A stretch of 19,393 bases of DNA from JBKHBT01 sp046542255 (GTDB lineage: Bacteria; UBP14; UBA6098; JBKHBT01): assembly GCA_046542255.1 (NCBI GenBank), contig JBKHBT010000063.1, positions 1 to 19,393 of the forward strand. Direction: 5' to 3'. Both the position numbers and the translations under genes were made by a program. Numbering within the stretch: position 1 is the first letter of the stretch; each line of letters begins with the position of its first letter. The notes beneath the pieces are model-generated. The model worked only from the letters and a program-made list of their open reading frames with translations. It did no database searches and was not told where the DNA came from. This document shows, one piece after another, positions 7,754-15,154 of this stretch.

Positions 7754-8434
7754 TCATCGAAATGAAACACCGATAAAAACCTGAATCCCAGATGGATCGA
7801 CTTCGCCGCCGGGAGAAAGCTCGATATCATTAGCGGGCATAAATGGCTCATATGAGATTTTCGCAGACTTGATATAATTGGCCTGAGCAAATATTCCGAT
7901 TTTTTGCAGGATGATCTCAAGCCCGGCAGAAGCCATGGCAAATGGCACTGTCGCAGGCGATTCGACCGATTCGACGGTCTCTTCGGCTTCTCCGCAATTA
8001 TAGATCATCTTCACAGTTGGATAGACAAAGTGAAAACCGCTGGAAAGCGAACCATAAGGCGCAATCTTAGTATTTTCGCCAATCTTTGGCTGAACCATAG
8101 CCTTCAAATACGTGCCAAGCCCATTAATGCGACGCTGGAAACCTACCGGATAGGCATCATAATAGGCATTATCCACACTCTCTTCGAAAAAATCAGAACG
8201 AATCTTGCCAAAGAAAATATACCTCGCACCGATATGCGCACTTACAGCAGGAGCAATATCTAAACCAAATTCACCAAAGAAATGAGTCGGATAGTATTCA
8301 AAATTCTCATCCTCGGGAAAAATCTGGCCGATTCCGGTTCTTATAGAAATAGCATTAGCAATGGTAGAAAAAATCAAAAACGCAATTAATGCTATTAATC
8401 TAACTTTTGTCTTCTTTGTCAATATTCTCATCAT
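7754..8434 (-). CDS. Outer-membrane beta-barrel family protein
   Basis: 226 residues from ATG 8434; other in-frame ATGs at 8467, 8452, 8446 and 8431 are possible, all inside the end of the upstream gene and none with a strong ribosome site. Translational coupling is therefore likely. The signal peptide has a basic start (RILTKKTKVR), a hydrophobic core (LIALIAFLIFS) and a cut after TIANA. The mature protein alternates hydrophobic and polar residues with frequent Tyr and Phe (YYPTHFFGEFGLDIAP, HIGARYIFFGKI) and ends in the strand IQVFIGVSFR, as small 8-10 strand barrels do. Its own pair of cysteines is absent apart from one in YNCGEAEE. Function unknown; it shares an operon with a membrane protein and a DUF488 protein. 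Confidence 0.8.
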   Translation of the reverse strand: MMRILTKKTKVRLIALIAFLIFSTIANAISIRTGIGQIFPEDENFEYYPTHFFGEFGLDIAPAVSAHIGARYIFFGKIRSDFFEESVDNAYYDAYPVGFQRRINGLGTYLKAMVQPKIGENTKIAPYGSLSSGFHFVYPTVKMIYNCGEAEETVESVESPATVPFAMASAGLEIILQKIGIFAQANYIKSAKISYEPFMPANDIELSPGGEVDPSGIQVFIGVSFR

Positions 8435-9002
8435 TATTTTCTTCATCTTCATCTCGGTCGATTTCAAATTCTGGCGGAGGTGTCATTGTGCTATGTGATG
8501 GATATCCTGTTTTTTTCTGTCCCGGATTTCTGCTTTTTAGGATCGCAGAGCCAATAAGTCCGCCAAGAGTTGCAAATATCGAATTGAGGATAAACCATGT
8601 CAATGCAGTAAATGCTATATATATGCCGATATTCTGCTGCATCTTAAATAACATATCCATCGAACCGCCAGGCATTTGCATATTCAAATTCTCGACAAGC
8701 TCTTTCCACTGCGCTCCCATCGATTGACTCTGGAATGAAAACAGTAGCGTACTAAAAGCCGTAATTATCACGGTTCCCCACAGCCCAGCAATAAATCCAA
8801 GAAATGCGCCCTGAGAAGCATCCAAATATCCGCCGTCTTTCTGATAAAGCATTGCAGCGACAAAACCGCCCAAAAGCACCCAGAGACAACAAATGATATT
8901 AAATGCGCTAATAATTGGTATCGATGATAAAAGTCCAAGAAGGACGCCGCCAAGTAAGGTCGGTGTTAAAATGCCCGGTTTAGAATTTTTGTTCTGATCC
9001 AT
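8400..9002 (-). CDS. Four-helix integral membrane protein with acidic tail
   Basis: 200 residues; ATG 9002 is preceded by GGAG four bases upstream. Four hydrophobic helices are visible at about 11-31 (LTPTLLGGVLLGLLSSIPII), 34-52, 65-90 (QGAFLGFIAGLWGTVIITAF) and 126-155, with Gly-rich packing. The C-terminus is cytosol-like and strongly acidic (IDRDEDEENNDENIDKEDKS, near 180-200). The layout resembles small uncharacterised DUF-type membrane proteins of candidate phyla; no transporter motif is seen. It starts 11 bases after the DUF488 stop, and its last codons overlap the barrel gene start, so the three are probably one transcript. Function unknown. Confidence 0.8.
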   Translation of the reverse strand: MDQNKNSKPGILTPTLLGGVLLGLLSSIPIISAFNIICCLWVLLGGFVAAMLYQKDGGYLDASQGAFLGFIAGLWGTVIITAFSTLLFSFQSQSMGAQWKELVENLNMQMPGGSMDMLFKMQQNIGIYIAFTALTWFILNSIFATLGGLIGSAILKSRNPGQKKTGYPSHSTMTPPPEFEIDRDEDEENNDENIDKEDKS

Positions 9003-9013
9003 AATTCTCCATT

Positions 9014-9487
9014 CTATAAATTAAGAAACATCTTTTCCTCTGATAAATCGGCCTTCTGAAGCCTACCATCCGCACGGATATGAATAATCTCAATATCTTC
9101 GTAGTTTTTTAGCATATTCTTCGCCACAAGGCCATCTCTATGGCATCGCAGTGGGTTCTCTTCGGCACACAAAAGGGCCAGCCTCTTATTCTGGGCAAGT
9201 TTCCTTAACTTCTTCAGCCCTTTCTGGAAATCTTCTCTTTCAGCGATATCAGCATATGTCATGCCTTTGGTACGCTTTCCGCCGAGAACCTTGCCAAGAT
9301 ATTCATAGCGGATATCATTGCTGGCCAGATATCGGCGCAAATTATCATAACATGCCCATTTTACGTATTTGCTATAAGGCGCAGAACGAATATCGCAAAC
9401 TATCTCCAGATGTCTATCATGCAAAAGCTGATAAAACATCTCCCAACTATGATTGCTATGTCCAATAGTAAATATTTGCTTTTTCAT
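9014..9487 (-). CDS. DUF488 family protein
   Basis: 157 residues, within the usual DUF488 length. ATG 9487 has GAGG six bases upstream. Family marks are visible: TIGHSN at 7-12, CDIRSAPYSKY at 31-41 in place of the usual DVRS-P-S motif, and LLCAEENPLRCHR at 105-117 with Cys107, Cys115, His116 and Arg117. The family is widespread; its biochemical role is not firmly established, though the conserved Cys-His-Arg region suggests a nucleotide or nucleic-acid related or redox function. A good promoter lies just upstream (9520-9548), so the gene can be transcribed separately from ptsI, 68 bases away. Confidence 0.93.
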   Translation of the reverse strand: MKKQIFTIGHSNHSWEMFYQLLHDRHLEIVCDIRSAPYSKYVKWACYDNLRRYLASNDIRYEYLGKVLGGKRTKGMTYADIAEREDFQKGLKKLRKLAQNKRLALLCAEENPLRCHRDGLVAKNMLKNYEDIEIIHIRADGRLQKADLSEEKMFLNL

Positions 9488-9519
9488 CTTCAGCCTCTTA
9501 AATACCTATTTTCTAAATA

Positions 9520-9548
9520 ATTATATGCTAAATAGCCGAGAAAGTCAA
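9520..9548 (-). promoter_or_regulatory. Strong sigma-70-like promoter of the DUF488 operon
   Basis: Read on the minus strand: TTGACT (9548-9543), exactly 17 bases, then TATAAT (9525-9520). This is the best-matching promoter in the window. The start point would be near 9513, giving a leader of about 25 bases with the GAGG ribosome site. Confidence 0.65.
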
Positions 9549-9555
9549 ATAAAGG

Positions 9556-11328
9556 TTAAATAAAGCGCATCAAATTTTCAGGTAATATCTTGGAAAGCTC
9601 ATTTTTCAGGTATTTTTCTACCTGTTTATCGCTGTCGAATTCGAGAGCCTTTTTCGTGATTCTCTTCGCCTTTTTATATTCGATTCTTCGAATCAAGCCT
9701 CTTACCAGTGGAATCTGCGATGGATTCACAGAAAGCTCATCGATTCCCATGCCGATAAGAAGTGGTATAGCCAGAGTCTTGCCAGCCATCTGTCCGCACA
9801 TTCCAACCCAAATTCCAGCATCATGGGCGGCTTTTATGGTCATCTCGATAAGGTGCAAAACCGCAGGATTATAGGATTGATACCATTTGCTGACCTTTTC
9901 ATTGCCACGATCGGCTGCCAGCGTGTATTGGATAAGGTCATTAGTCCCTATGCTCATAAAATCGACATATCTTGCAATCCTGTCTGCCATAAGAGCCACA
10001 GAAGGCACCTCGACCATAATCCCAATTTGAATATCATCATCGAAATCAATATCCTTTTTGCGTAGTTCTTCTTTTGCTTCGGCAACCATTCTAATCGCCT
10101 CACGCACTTCATCGATATTGGAAATCATCGGGAACATTATCGCACATTGGCCTTCGTTAGAAGCCCTAAGAATTGCTCGAATCTGCGTGGATAGCACATG
10201 CGGAAAATCCAAGCCAACGCGAATAGCGCGCCATCCGAGAAACGGGTTTGGCTCGAGATGATGCTCGAAATTCTCCGAGAATTTATCGCCGCCGATATCG
10301 AATGTCCTAATTATGACAAGCTCACCATCGCATTGCTGAATAACACGGCGATAGATATTATATTGAAGGTCTTCGGATGGAAATTCCTTGCGAGTAATAT
10401 AAAGCAATTCCGTCCTAAATAGGCCGATTCCTTCGGAATGATATTTCTTCATAAGCCTCACCTCATCGGGAAGCTCGATATTCGATGCCACGCTAAATCT
10501 CTTGCCATCTGGCGTTGTGGCCTTTTCGTCCAATTCCTCGATAAGCATCTCGGAAACCTGATTGATCATAGCGATTTTCTCGATATTTACTTCTAAAGTG
10601 CTGGGGTCTGGAGAAGCATAAACCACACCATCATTGCCATCTACGATTACGTCTTCATCAGGATTGATTTTGATTGTGGCTTCTTCCACGCCGAGGACTG
10701 TCGGTATTTCCATCGTCTTGGCCATAATAGCAATATGAGAAGTCTCGCCGCCAAATTCGCAAATTAAGCCTTTATAATTGCTCTCGAAAAGCTGAGCGGT
10801 TTCGGATGGCGAAAGATGGTCTATGACAAGGACTTTAGATTCATTTTGATGAATCAATAAATCATGATTGGAGCCAAGTATATTCGACAGAACGCGTCTC
10901 TTGATATCGCGAAATTCCTGAAGGCGTTCTTTGAAAAATTCATTATCCATTTTTTCTGAATGTTCCAGAAATACATCGATCACCTGCGAAAAGGCATAGG
11001 ATGCATTATACGCTTCGGATTCTATCTGCGACAGCGTCTCATCGATGATTGTTTTATCCGATAGAAGCATAATCTGCGCTTCTATAAGATGCGCCTGTTC
11101 TGCGCCCATATTTTTCGAAATAATATTCTGTGTCCTGGTAAGCTGCTCCCGCGTAAGCTGGACTGCTTCAAGAAACCTCTTCTTCTCGGCCTCTATCTCA
11201 TCCGGCATCAGATGCCGCTTTGTGACAATCGGTTCATTGCGCTTTACAACGTATGCCGGTGAAATAGCAACGCCGGAAGAAACGCCAATTCCTTCTAAAG
11301 TCTTCATCTTTCGGTTCTTTGCAGTCAT
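9556..11328 (-). CDS. ptsI: Phosphoenolpyruvate-protein phosphotransferase (PTS enzyme I)
   Basis: 590 residues, close to the usual 570-590. Enzyme I takes phosphate from phosphoenolpyruvate onto a histidine and hands it to HPr in the cytosol. ATG 11328 follows AGGAAAGG. The N-terminal HPr-binding region (about 10-150, with ERLQEFRDIKRR) precedes the phospho-histidine site GGETSHIAIMAK, His198. The PEP-binding barrel shows GLFRTE (Arg305), RTFDIGGDK (Arg341), IMVEVPS (437-443), GTNDLIQYTLAADR (461-474) and the acid Cys511 in GMCGQMAG. All key residues are present, so it should be active. There is no GAF domain, so this is ptsI rather than ptsP. HPr and sugar EII genes are absent here, so the system may serve regulation; this cannot be settled from the window. 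Confidence 0.96.
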   Translation of the reverse strand: MTAKNRKMKTLEGIGVSSGVAISPAYVVKRNEPIVTKRHLMPDEIEAEKKRFLEAVQLTREQLTRTQNIISKNMGAEQAHLIEAQIMLLSDKTIIDETLSQIESEAYNASYAFSQVIDVFLEHSEKMDNEFFKERLQEFRDIKRRVLSNILGSNHDLLIHQNESKVLVIDHLSPSETAQLFESNYKGLICEFGGETSHIAIMAKTMEIPTVLGVEEATIKINPDEDVIVDGNDGVVYASPDPSTLEVNIEKIAMINQVSEMLIEELDEKATTPDGKRFSVASNIELPDEVRLMKKYHSEGIGLFRTELLYITRKEFPSEDLQYNIYRRVIQQCDGELVIIRTFDIGGDKFSENFEHHLEPNPFLGWRAIRVGLDFPHVLSTQIRAILRASNEGQCAIMFPMISNIDEVREAIRMVAEAKEELRKKDIDFDDDIQIGIMVEVPSVALMADRIARYVDFMSIGTNDLIQYTLAADRGNEKVSKWYQSYNPAVLHLIEMTIKAAHDAGIWVGMCGQMAGKTLAIPLLIGMGIDELSVNPSQIPLVRGLIRRIEYKKAKRITKKALEFDSDKQVEKYLKNELSKILPENLMRFI

Positions 11329-11358
11329 TTGCCTTTCCTTTTCAAGCCAAGAATAATT

Positions 11359-11386
11359 AAGATAAGCATAATAATTGCAAAGTCAA
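11359..11386 (-). promoter_or_regulatory. Probable promoter of ptsI
   Basis: Minus strand TTGACT (11386-11381), 16 bases, TATCTT (11364-11359). The leader would be about 25 bases and carry the ribosome site AGGAAAGG of ptsI. The -10 box matches four of six positions. Confidence 0.4.
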
Positions 11387-11450
11387 CTAAAATAAGGAAA
11401 TTAAAATTATTAATTGGTTTTAACAAAAGCCCTCGCACAATCAAAATCAG

Positions 11451-11504
11451 ACAATGCGCTGCTCTGCATTGTGATACTTCTCGGCTAAAACATCAGTTAA
11501 GCCG
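11451..11504. other. Two adjacent hairpins in the ptsI/pilN gap
   Basis: ACAATGC (11451-11457) pairs with GCATTGT (11466-11472), loop of eight; and CGGCTAAAAC (11482-11491) pairs with GTTAAGCCG (11496-11504), loop ATCA with one bulge. They lie 100-155 bases past the pilN-like stop and before the ptsI promoter. They may end the pilN transcript or belong to a small structured RNA. The rest of 11329-11606 holds no gene. Confidence 0.4.
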
Positions 11505-11606
11505 TAGCATTACGTATATATCGATTTGCATATTGTCGAGCCAAAAAACTCGCGAGCAGCCAGGACGATAATAATATTTTCATAATAAATCACTATTAAT
11601 AAACTG

Positions 11607-12509
11607 TTATTCAACGATTCCCGTTACTTTATAGAGTGCAAAAGTAATCGCAAAAGTACATTCTTGTTCCGAAAGCTCTTTTTCGGAATCTATTTCAAAT
11701 ATCTCTATAGCGATAACATCGATATCGATCATCTTATCCTTCGATTCGATCTCTTCCAATAAACTCGCTAAATCATCGAGATTGCCTTTTGCTTTTAGGA
11801 TAAAGCGATGCTTTTTGCCCCATTCATAGCTCATATTGCCGAGCGTTTTTCTGCTTTGAACTTCCATATCATTTTCTTCGGCCAATTCTTCTACTTCGGA
11901 ACCAATAGTGCCGAAATGGAAAGGCTGTACGATATCGAGCGATTCATCACCATCGATTTCCGCCTTTTTGGGCAATTTGACAAGGACCAATGCTTCATAC
12001 TTATCGGCAAATTGCTTCTTATAAGCTATGCTATCTTTAGCGAAATCGACAAGAATGCTATCGATGGCCATAGTCGAATCGAGTTTTGTATGCACCAGAA
12101 GCCCCATATCCTTATAGCTGGTAATTGCCCTGACAGGTAGCTCCAATACCGAAATCGCCGATATGAGTTGCCGCCATCCACCGCGCCTTTTAAGAATCAT
12201 ATCGCTGACAGATTTTGTATTCTCTTCTAACGTCTGATTATTGATTTTTTCTTCCGGCTTTTTGTAAACCGGCTTTGATGGTTTTCGTGGCTGGGCATTG
12301 TTTTTGAGTTGCTCTTCTGTGATAGGTTTCGGGTTTTCTTCCTGGCGGCCTTCTTCGTCTCTTTCGATCAATACAAAAAATGCGACAATAGCCGTCACCA
12401 AAAGCAATACAATAAGGATAGATATGAATAATAGGCGATTTGGGCGCTTTGCCTTCTGGACTTTTTTCTTATCGTTTTTGATTAGGTCGAATTTTATAAG
12501 ATCACTCAT
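11607..12509 (-). CDS. PilN/PilO-like type IV pilus inner-membrane protein
   Basis: 300 residues. ATG 12509 overlaps the pilM stop by eight bases (GATGAGTGA), with GAGG seven bases upstream, so the two are translated together. A short basic cytosolic N-terminus (about 1-25, IKFDLIKND, KRPNR) is followed by one transmembrane helix (about 26-48, LLFISILIVLLLVTAIVAFF). A Pro/Lys/Glu linker comes next (about 50-95, including KPSKPVYKKPEEK), then a periplasmic alpha/beta domain (about 105-300) with LISAISVLELPVRAI and LDDLASLLEEIE. Single-pass topology directly after pilM is the hallmark of PilN, which binds PilM through its cytosolic tail. The periplasmic part could equally be PilO-like or a fusion of both roles; the canonical INLLP motif is not obvious. 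Confidence 0.65.
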   Translation of the reverse strand: MSDLIKFDLIKNDKKKVQKAKRPNRLLFISILIVLLLVTAIVAFFVLIERDEEGRQEENPKPITEEQLKNNAQPRKPSKPVYKKPEEKINNQTLEENTKSVSDMILKRRGGWRQLISAISVLELPVRAITSYKDMGLLVHTKLDSTMAIDSILVDFAKDSIAYKKQFADKYEALVLVKLPKKAEIDGDESLDIVQPFHFGTIGSEVEELAEENDMEVQSRKTLGNMSYEWGKKHRFILKAKGNLDDLASLLEEIESKDKMIDIDVIAIEIFEIDSEKELSEQECTFAITFALYKVTGIVE

Positions 12510-13455
12510 CGGGTATCCTCAGCGCAAGGCCAATTGCAGATGCCAATTCCGAAAAGGATAGATTATGCAATTTGCCCTTGAATTTAATTTTCTTTTTCTT
12601 TTTGATGTTGCCAGCAAGGTATATCGAGCTATTGAAAAGCCTCTCTGCCTGTATTGCGACTTGCGAAGATGGACTCCCACCAGAAAAAACAAGCGTATCG
12701 AAAAACATCTCATCGAGCTTGAAGCCGAGATTGCTATAAGCCATTTCGAAATGAGCCTTTATATCTTCGCAGAAATTATTCAGACGGCTTGGGCTTTGGC
12801 TATCGTGGAATGCAGATAGAAAAATCCCCGGATCGGTTACGAAACACCCACCGGGATAGAAAACACCATCGACGATAATAGCCATAGTCGAATATGGACA
12901 GGAAAGCTCGAGCATAGCAACATTTGCCATATCCACAGGATTGTCTTCTATAAAGCTAAATACATTATTCAAAATAATAGAAGCCGGATCGGCTGCCACA
13001 GGGACAAAGCCAAGGCCATTTAATAGCTCGATTCTTTGTTCGATAGTTTTTTTCTGTGCAGCAATGAAATATGAGCTTCCATCTGCATAGTAGTGAGAGA
13101 AGCTATAGTCTTCAACCGGCGCAAGAAGCTGATGGCGCATTTCCCATTTGATAAGTTCAGGATTCGATGCGATATAGCCTTCCGGCAATTTCATTTTTTT
13201 GATTAGATAAGTTCCCGGTGGAATATTAAAAGATGCAAACTTAGTCTGAGGCTTTATATCATCTACAATCTCGCTAATGAATGCAAGCAATGAATCAAAA
13301 TCGGCAATCTCGCCCTTTTGGATAAGCCCGGGCGGAATTTCTCCGTGCGCGCTTTTTAGCATCTCGATCAATTTCTCATTAACTTTACATTCGACCATGG
13401 TGATTCGGCGCTCGGTCAAATTAAAACCGATTGTAGTTTCTTTTTTCTTCAGCAT
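12502..13455 (-). CDS. pilM: PilM-like actin-fold type IV pilus assembly protein
   Basis: 317 residues, slightly under the usual 350 or so. Actin-like (FtsA/PilM) features: TIGFNLTERRITMVE at 8-22, a middle region with FASFNIPPGTYLIKKMKLPE resembling PilM's recognition of membrane-tethered partners, TLVFSGGSPSS near 250-260, and a C-terminal SFSELASAIGLALR. It is a cytosolic protein that holds the pilus platform together through PilN. ATG 13455 lacks a Shine-Dalgarno site; TATAAT lies about 16 bases upstream (13476-13471), so the leader may be very short. A perfect palindrome separates it from the upstream pseudopilin gene, so it probably has its own promoter. Function is assigned from fold features and the overlapping pilN-like gene. 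Confidence 0.8.
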   Translation of the reverse strand: MLKKKETTIGFNLTERRITMVECKVNEKLIEMLKSAHGEIPPGLIQKGEIADFDSLLAFISEIVDDIKPQTKFASFNIPPGTYLIKKMKLPEGYIASNPELIKWEMRHQLLAPVEDYSFSHYYADGSSYFIAAQKKTIEQRIELLNGLGFVPVAADPASIILNNVFSFIEDNPVDMANVAMLELSCPYSTMAIIVDGVFYPGGCFVTDPGIFLSAFHDSQSPSRLNNFCEDIKAHFEMAYSNLGFKLDEMFFDTLVFSGGSPSSQVAIQAERLFNSSIYLAGNIKKKKKIKFKGKLHNLSFSELASAIGLALRIPDE

Positions 13456-13482
13456 TTCATAAAACTAATAATTATAGTAAAT

Positions 13483-13519
13483 TAAATAAAATAAAATGGG
13501 ATAGGCAATTGCCTATCCC
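13483..13519 (-). terminator. Perfect-palindrome terminator after the pseudopilin gene
   Basis: GGGATAGGCAA / TTGCCTATCCC form a perfect 22-base palindrome at 13498-13519. On the minus strand it is followed by ATTTTATTTTATTT (13497-13484). It lies 20 bases past the pseudopilin stop, a good rho-independent terminator shape. Confidence 0.7.
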
Positions 13520-13539
13520 GATTTAAATTTTATATTCGA

Positions 13540-14115
13540 TTAATCCTCTTGCCAGAGAAATTTGCCATTAAGCACCGTTCCATGGCCATTGGGGTCATTG
13601 ATTACATAATAAAAAGAGTCTTCTACAAATATCTGCATATCTTTAATTTTCGGGTAGCTAACAGGTTCGAAATTTTCCGGATAGAACTCTTCGATATTTT
13701 CGACTTCATAGTTCATTAGATTGGCCTTTTCTTCGACCCATTCAGCTTCGGGCAAAAATGGCTTCAGCTCTTCGAAATCATCGGTATAGTATCTTCTTGG
13801 CCCGAGCGTGTCCGAAGAATCTGTCGGCGCTGTAGCCTCTTTGACCGCTTCTCTGGAAACTTCGATTTGTTCGACCGCAGTAGTATCATCTACATGCTCT
13901 TCGACAATTGGATCCAAATCGATTTCGCCGCCGGCGGTGTTATAGTAAGTTTCCATAGCTTTGTTCATAATAACCAATCTAAGCCTTGACTCTCTCATAT
14001 AACTTTCCTGAATCTTCTCTTTTTTCAGTGGGAAATACAAAGATAGGACAACAGCAATGATCAAAACAATGATCAGGATATCCAGCACTGAAAAGCCTTT
14101 CTTTTGATTTTTCAA
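13540..14115 (-). CDS. Type IV pilin-like pseudopilin
   Basis: 191 residues. The start is TTG 14115 with a full AAGGAGG four bases upstream; there is no nearby ATG. The N-terminus has the class III leader: a short basic part KNQKKG, cut after Gly7, then FSVLDILIIVLIIAVVLSLY. The usual Glu at mature position 5 is Asp here. A helix (about 30-60, MRESRLRLVIMNKAMETYYN) follows, then an acidic, Thr/Glu/Asp-rich middle and a small C-terminal part ending GKFLWQED, with FYYVINDPNGHG. Length suits a pilin or pseudopilin. It begins 11 bases after comEA and shares its transcript, which favours a DNA-uptake pseudopilus part, though a secretion-system role is not excluded. Confidence 0.75.
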   Translation of the reverse strand: MKNQKKGFSVLDILIIVLIIAVVLSLYFPLKKEKIQESYMRESRLRLVIMNKAMETYYNTAGGEIDLDPIVEEHVDDTTAVEQIEVSREAVKEATAPTDSSDTLGPRRYYTDDFEELKPFLPEAEWVEEKANLMNYEVENIEEFYPENFEPVSYPKIKDMQIFVEDSFYYVINDPNGHGTVLNGKFLWQED

Positions 14116-14126
14116 GGGGCCTCCTT

Positions 14127-14651
14127 TTATTCAATAGTTAAATATACTTTCAATTTTTCATATGTTTTCGGGCCAATTCCTTTGACATTCGTAATATCCT
14201 TTGTCTTTTGGAATAAGCCTTTGCTCTCTCTATATTCGATAATCGTAGAAGCTTTACCCGGGCCAATTCCCGGAAGTCTTTGCAGTTCTTTACTCGAAGC
14301 GGAATTAATATTGATAGAAGCTGGCAAAAGAGAAGCCTTTTCCGATTTCTTTTTATCTTTTGCTTGCTTTTGATTTTTCTTTTCTTGCTTTTTATCTGCA
14401 TTTTCTAAAGTATCCTTATTTTCTTTTACATCATCTGCTCGATTTAAGCTATCCTTTTTTTCATTGGCTCCGCTCGATTCATATAAAGAATCCTGCGAAC
14501 TCTCTTCTATCGATTCTGGCCGCAAATGCAAGTCATCACCGATTTCGGGAATACTCCGCCCAGCCACAAGAACAAGGCTGCCAATAATCAGGCTTCCTAC
14601 GATTGCAAGGATACCTCTGGATTCCTGTGGTGTAAACCAGCGATCAAACAT
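14127..14651 (-). CDS. comEA: ComEA-like helix-hairpin-helix DNA-binding competence protein
   Basis: 174 residues. ComEA binds incoming DNA at the outside of the inner membrane. A transmembrane helix at about 12-30 (RGILAIVGSLIIGSLVLVAG) anchors it. A long charged linker (about 36-108, rich in Lys, Glu, Asp and Ser) follows. The C-terminal HhH pair at about 112-174 starts ININSASSKELQRLPGIGPG, then STIIEYRESKGLF, then NVKGIGPKTYEKLK, matching the classical ININSA...LPGIG and GIG hairpins. ATG 14651 has no Shine-Dalgarno site and lies four bases after a promoter-like box, so the mRNA may be leaderless. The pseudopilin gene follows at 11 bases. This is the strongest evidence for natural transformation in the window. 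Confidence 0.9.
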   Translation of the reverse strand: MFDRWFTPQESRGILAIVGSLIIGSLVLVAGRSIPEIGDDLHLRPESIEESSQDSLYESSGANEKKDSLNRADDVKENKDTLENADKKQEKKNQKQAKDKKKSEKASLLPASININSASSKELQRLPGIGPGKASTIIEYRESKGLFQKTKDITNVKGIGPKTYEKLKVYLTIE

Positions 14652-14657
14652 ACTACA

Positions 14658-14685
14658 AATATAAAAAAAGCCAGTAATGTTTCAA
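14658..14685 (-). promoter_or_regulatory. Probable comEA promoter, possibly leaderless transcript
   Basis: Minus strand TTGAAA (14685-14680), 16 bases, TATATT (14663-14658). Five of six bases match in each box. Seven bases on from the -10 box is the A of the comEA ATG, which would give a leaderless mRNA. Confidence 0.5.
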
Positions 14686-14721
14686 TAGAAAACTTTTTAT
14701 ATATCAAACTTTGGCAATTTT

Positions 14722-15027
14722 TTATTTCAATTTTTCTTCTACTGATTTCATTTTTCCAGTTATTCTCTTGCCTTTGCTTCTTCTATAATCGATTTTCAAA
14801 GTTATTCCTAATCTTTCGAAATCGGGCGCAAATTTCTTGAATAATCGATCGACGAGGGCAATAACATCATCCCAATCGCCTTCAATGACTGAACCCATTG
14901 GTGTCAGAACATGTTCGACCTTCTCATCCTTTTTGATCTCTCCAATAACCTTTGCCACAAAAGGCGAAAGGCTAGGGCCGATATCATAAGTCACCACCAC
15001 CAGTTCGCATATTACATTTCGCTTCAT
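14722..15027 (-). CDS. Thiamine-binding MTH1187/YqgV family protein
   Basis: 101 residues. I choose ATG 15027, since GGAG lies six bases before it within the codons of an upstream ATG at 15039, which itself lacks a ribosome site. The conserved family pattern is present: CELVVVTYDIGPSLSPFVAK, then HVLTPMGSVIEGDWDDVIAL, then ITLKIDYRRSK. Members form small ferredoxin-like oligomers; thiamine binding is described for the family. Such proteins are cytosolic and often lie near thiamine transport genes, but no such gene is seen here. Divergent from the subtilase promoter at 15081; downstream comEA starts 70 bases later. Confidence 0.9.
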   Translation of the reverse strand: MKRNVICELVVVTYDIGPSLSPFVAKVIGEIKKDEKVEHVLTPMGSVIEGDWDDVIALVDRLFKKFAPDFERLGITLKIDYRRSKGKRITGKMKSVEEKLK

Positions 15028-15080
15028 CTTCCGCTCCATATTAGGCTATTATAAATTTCATAGTAAATATATCAATTGCT

Positions 15081-15109
15081 TTGACATAAGCTTTGTTTTA
15101 CATTATATA
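15081..15109 (+). promoter_or_regulatory. Promoter of the subtilase gene
   Basis: Consensus TTGACA (15081-15086), exactly 17 bases, TATATA (15104-15109); TATAGT at 15106-15111 is a slightly shifted alternative -10. Transcription would start near 15116 and give a leader of about 40 bases. Confidence 0.6.
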
Positions 15110-15154
15110 GTATATATGAAAAATTAGCATTAGAAAACAAAAAAGGCAAGATAA

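Noticed and set aside
7904..8263. Plus-strand frame of 119 codons
   Set aside because: It is a shadow of the barrel gene on the opposite strand, with no signal or family resemblance.
9151..9468. Plus-strand frame of 105 codons over the DUF488 gene
   Set aside because: The minus-strand DUF488 motifs are clear; the opposite frame has no family features.
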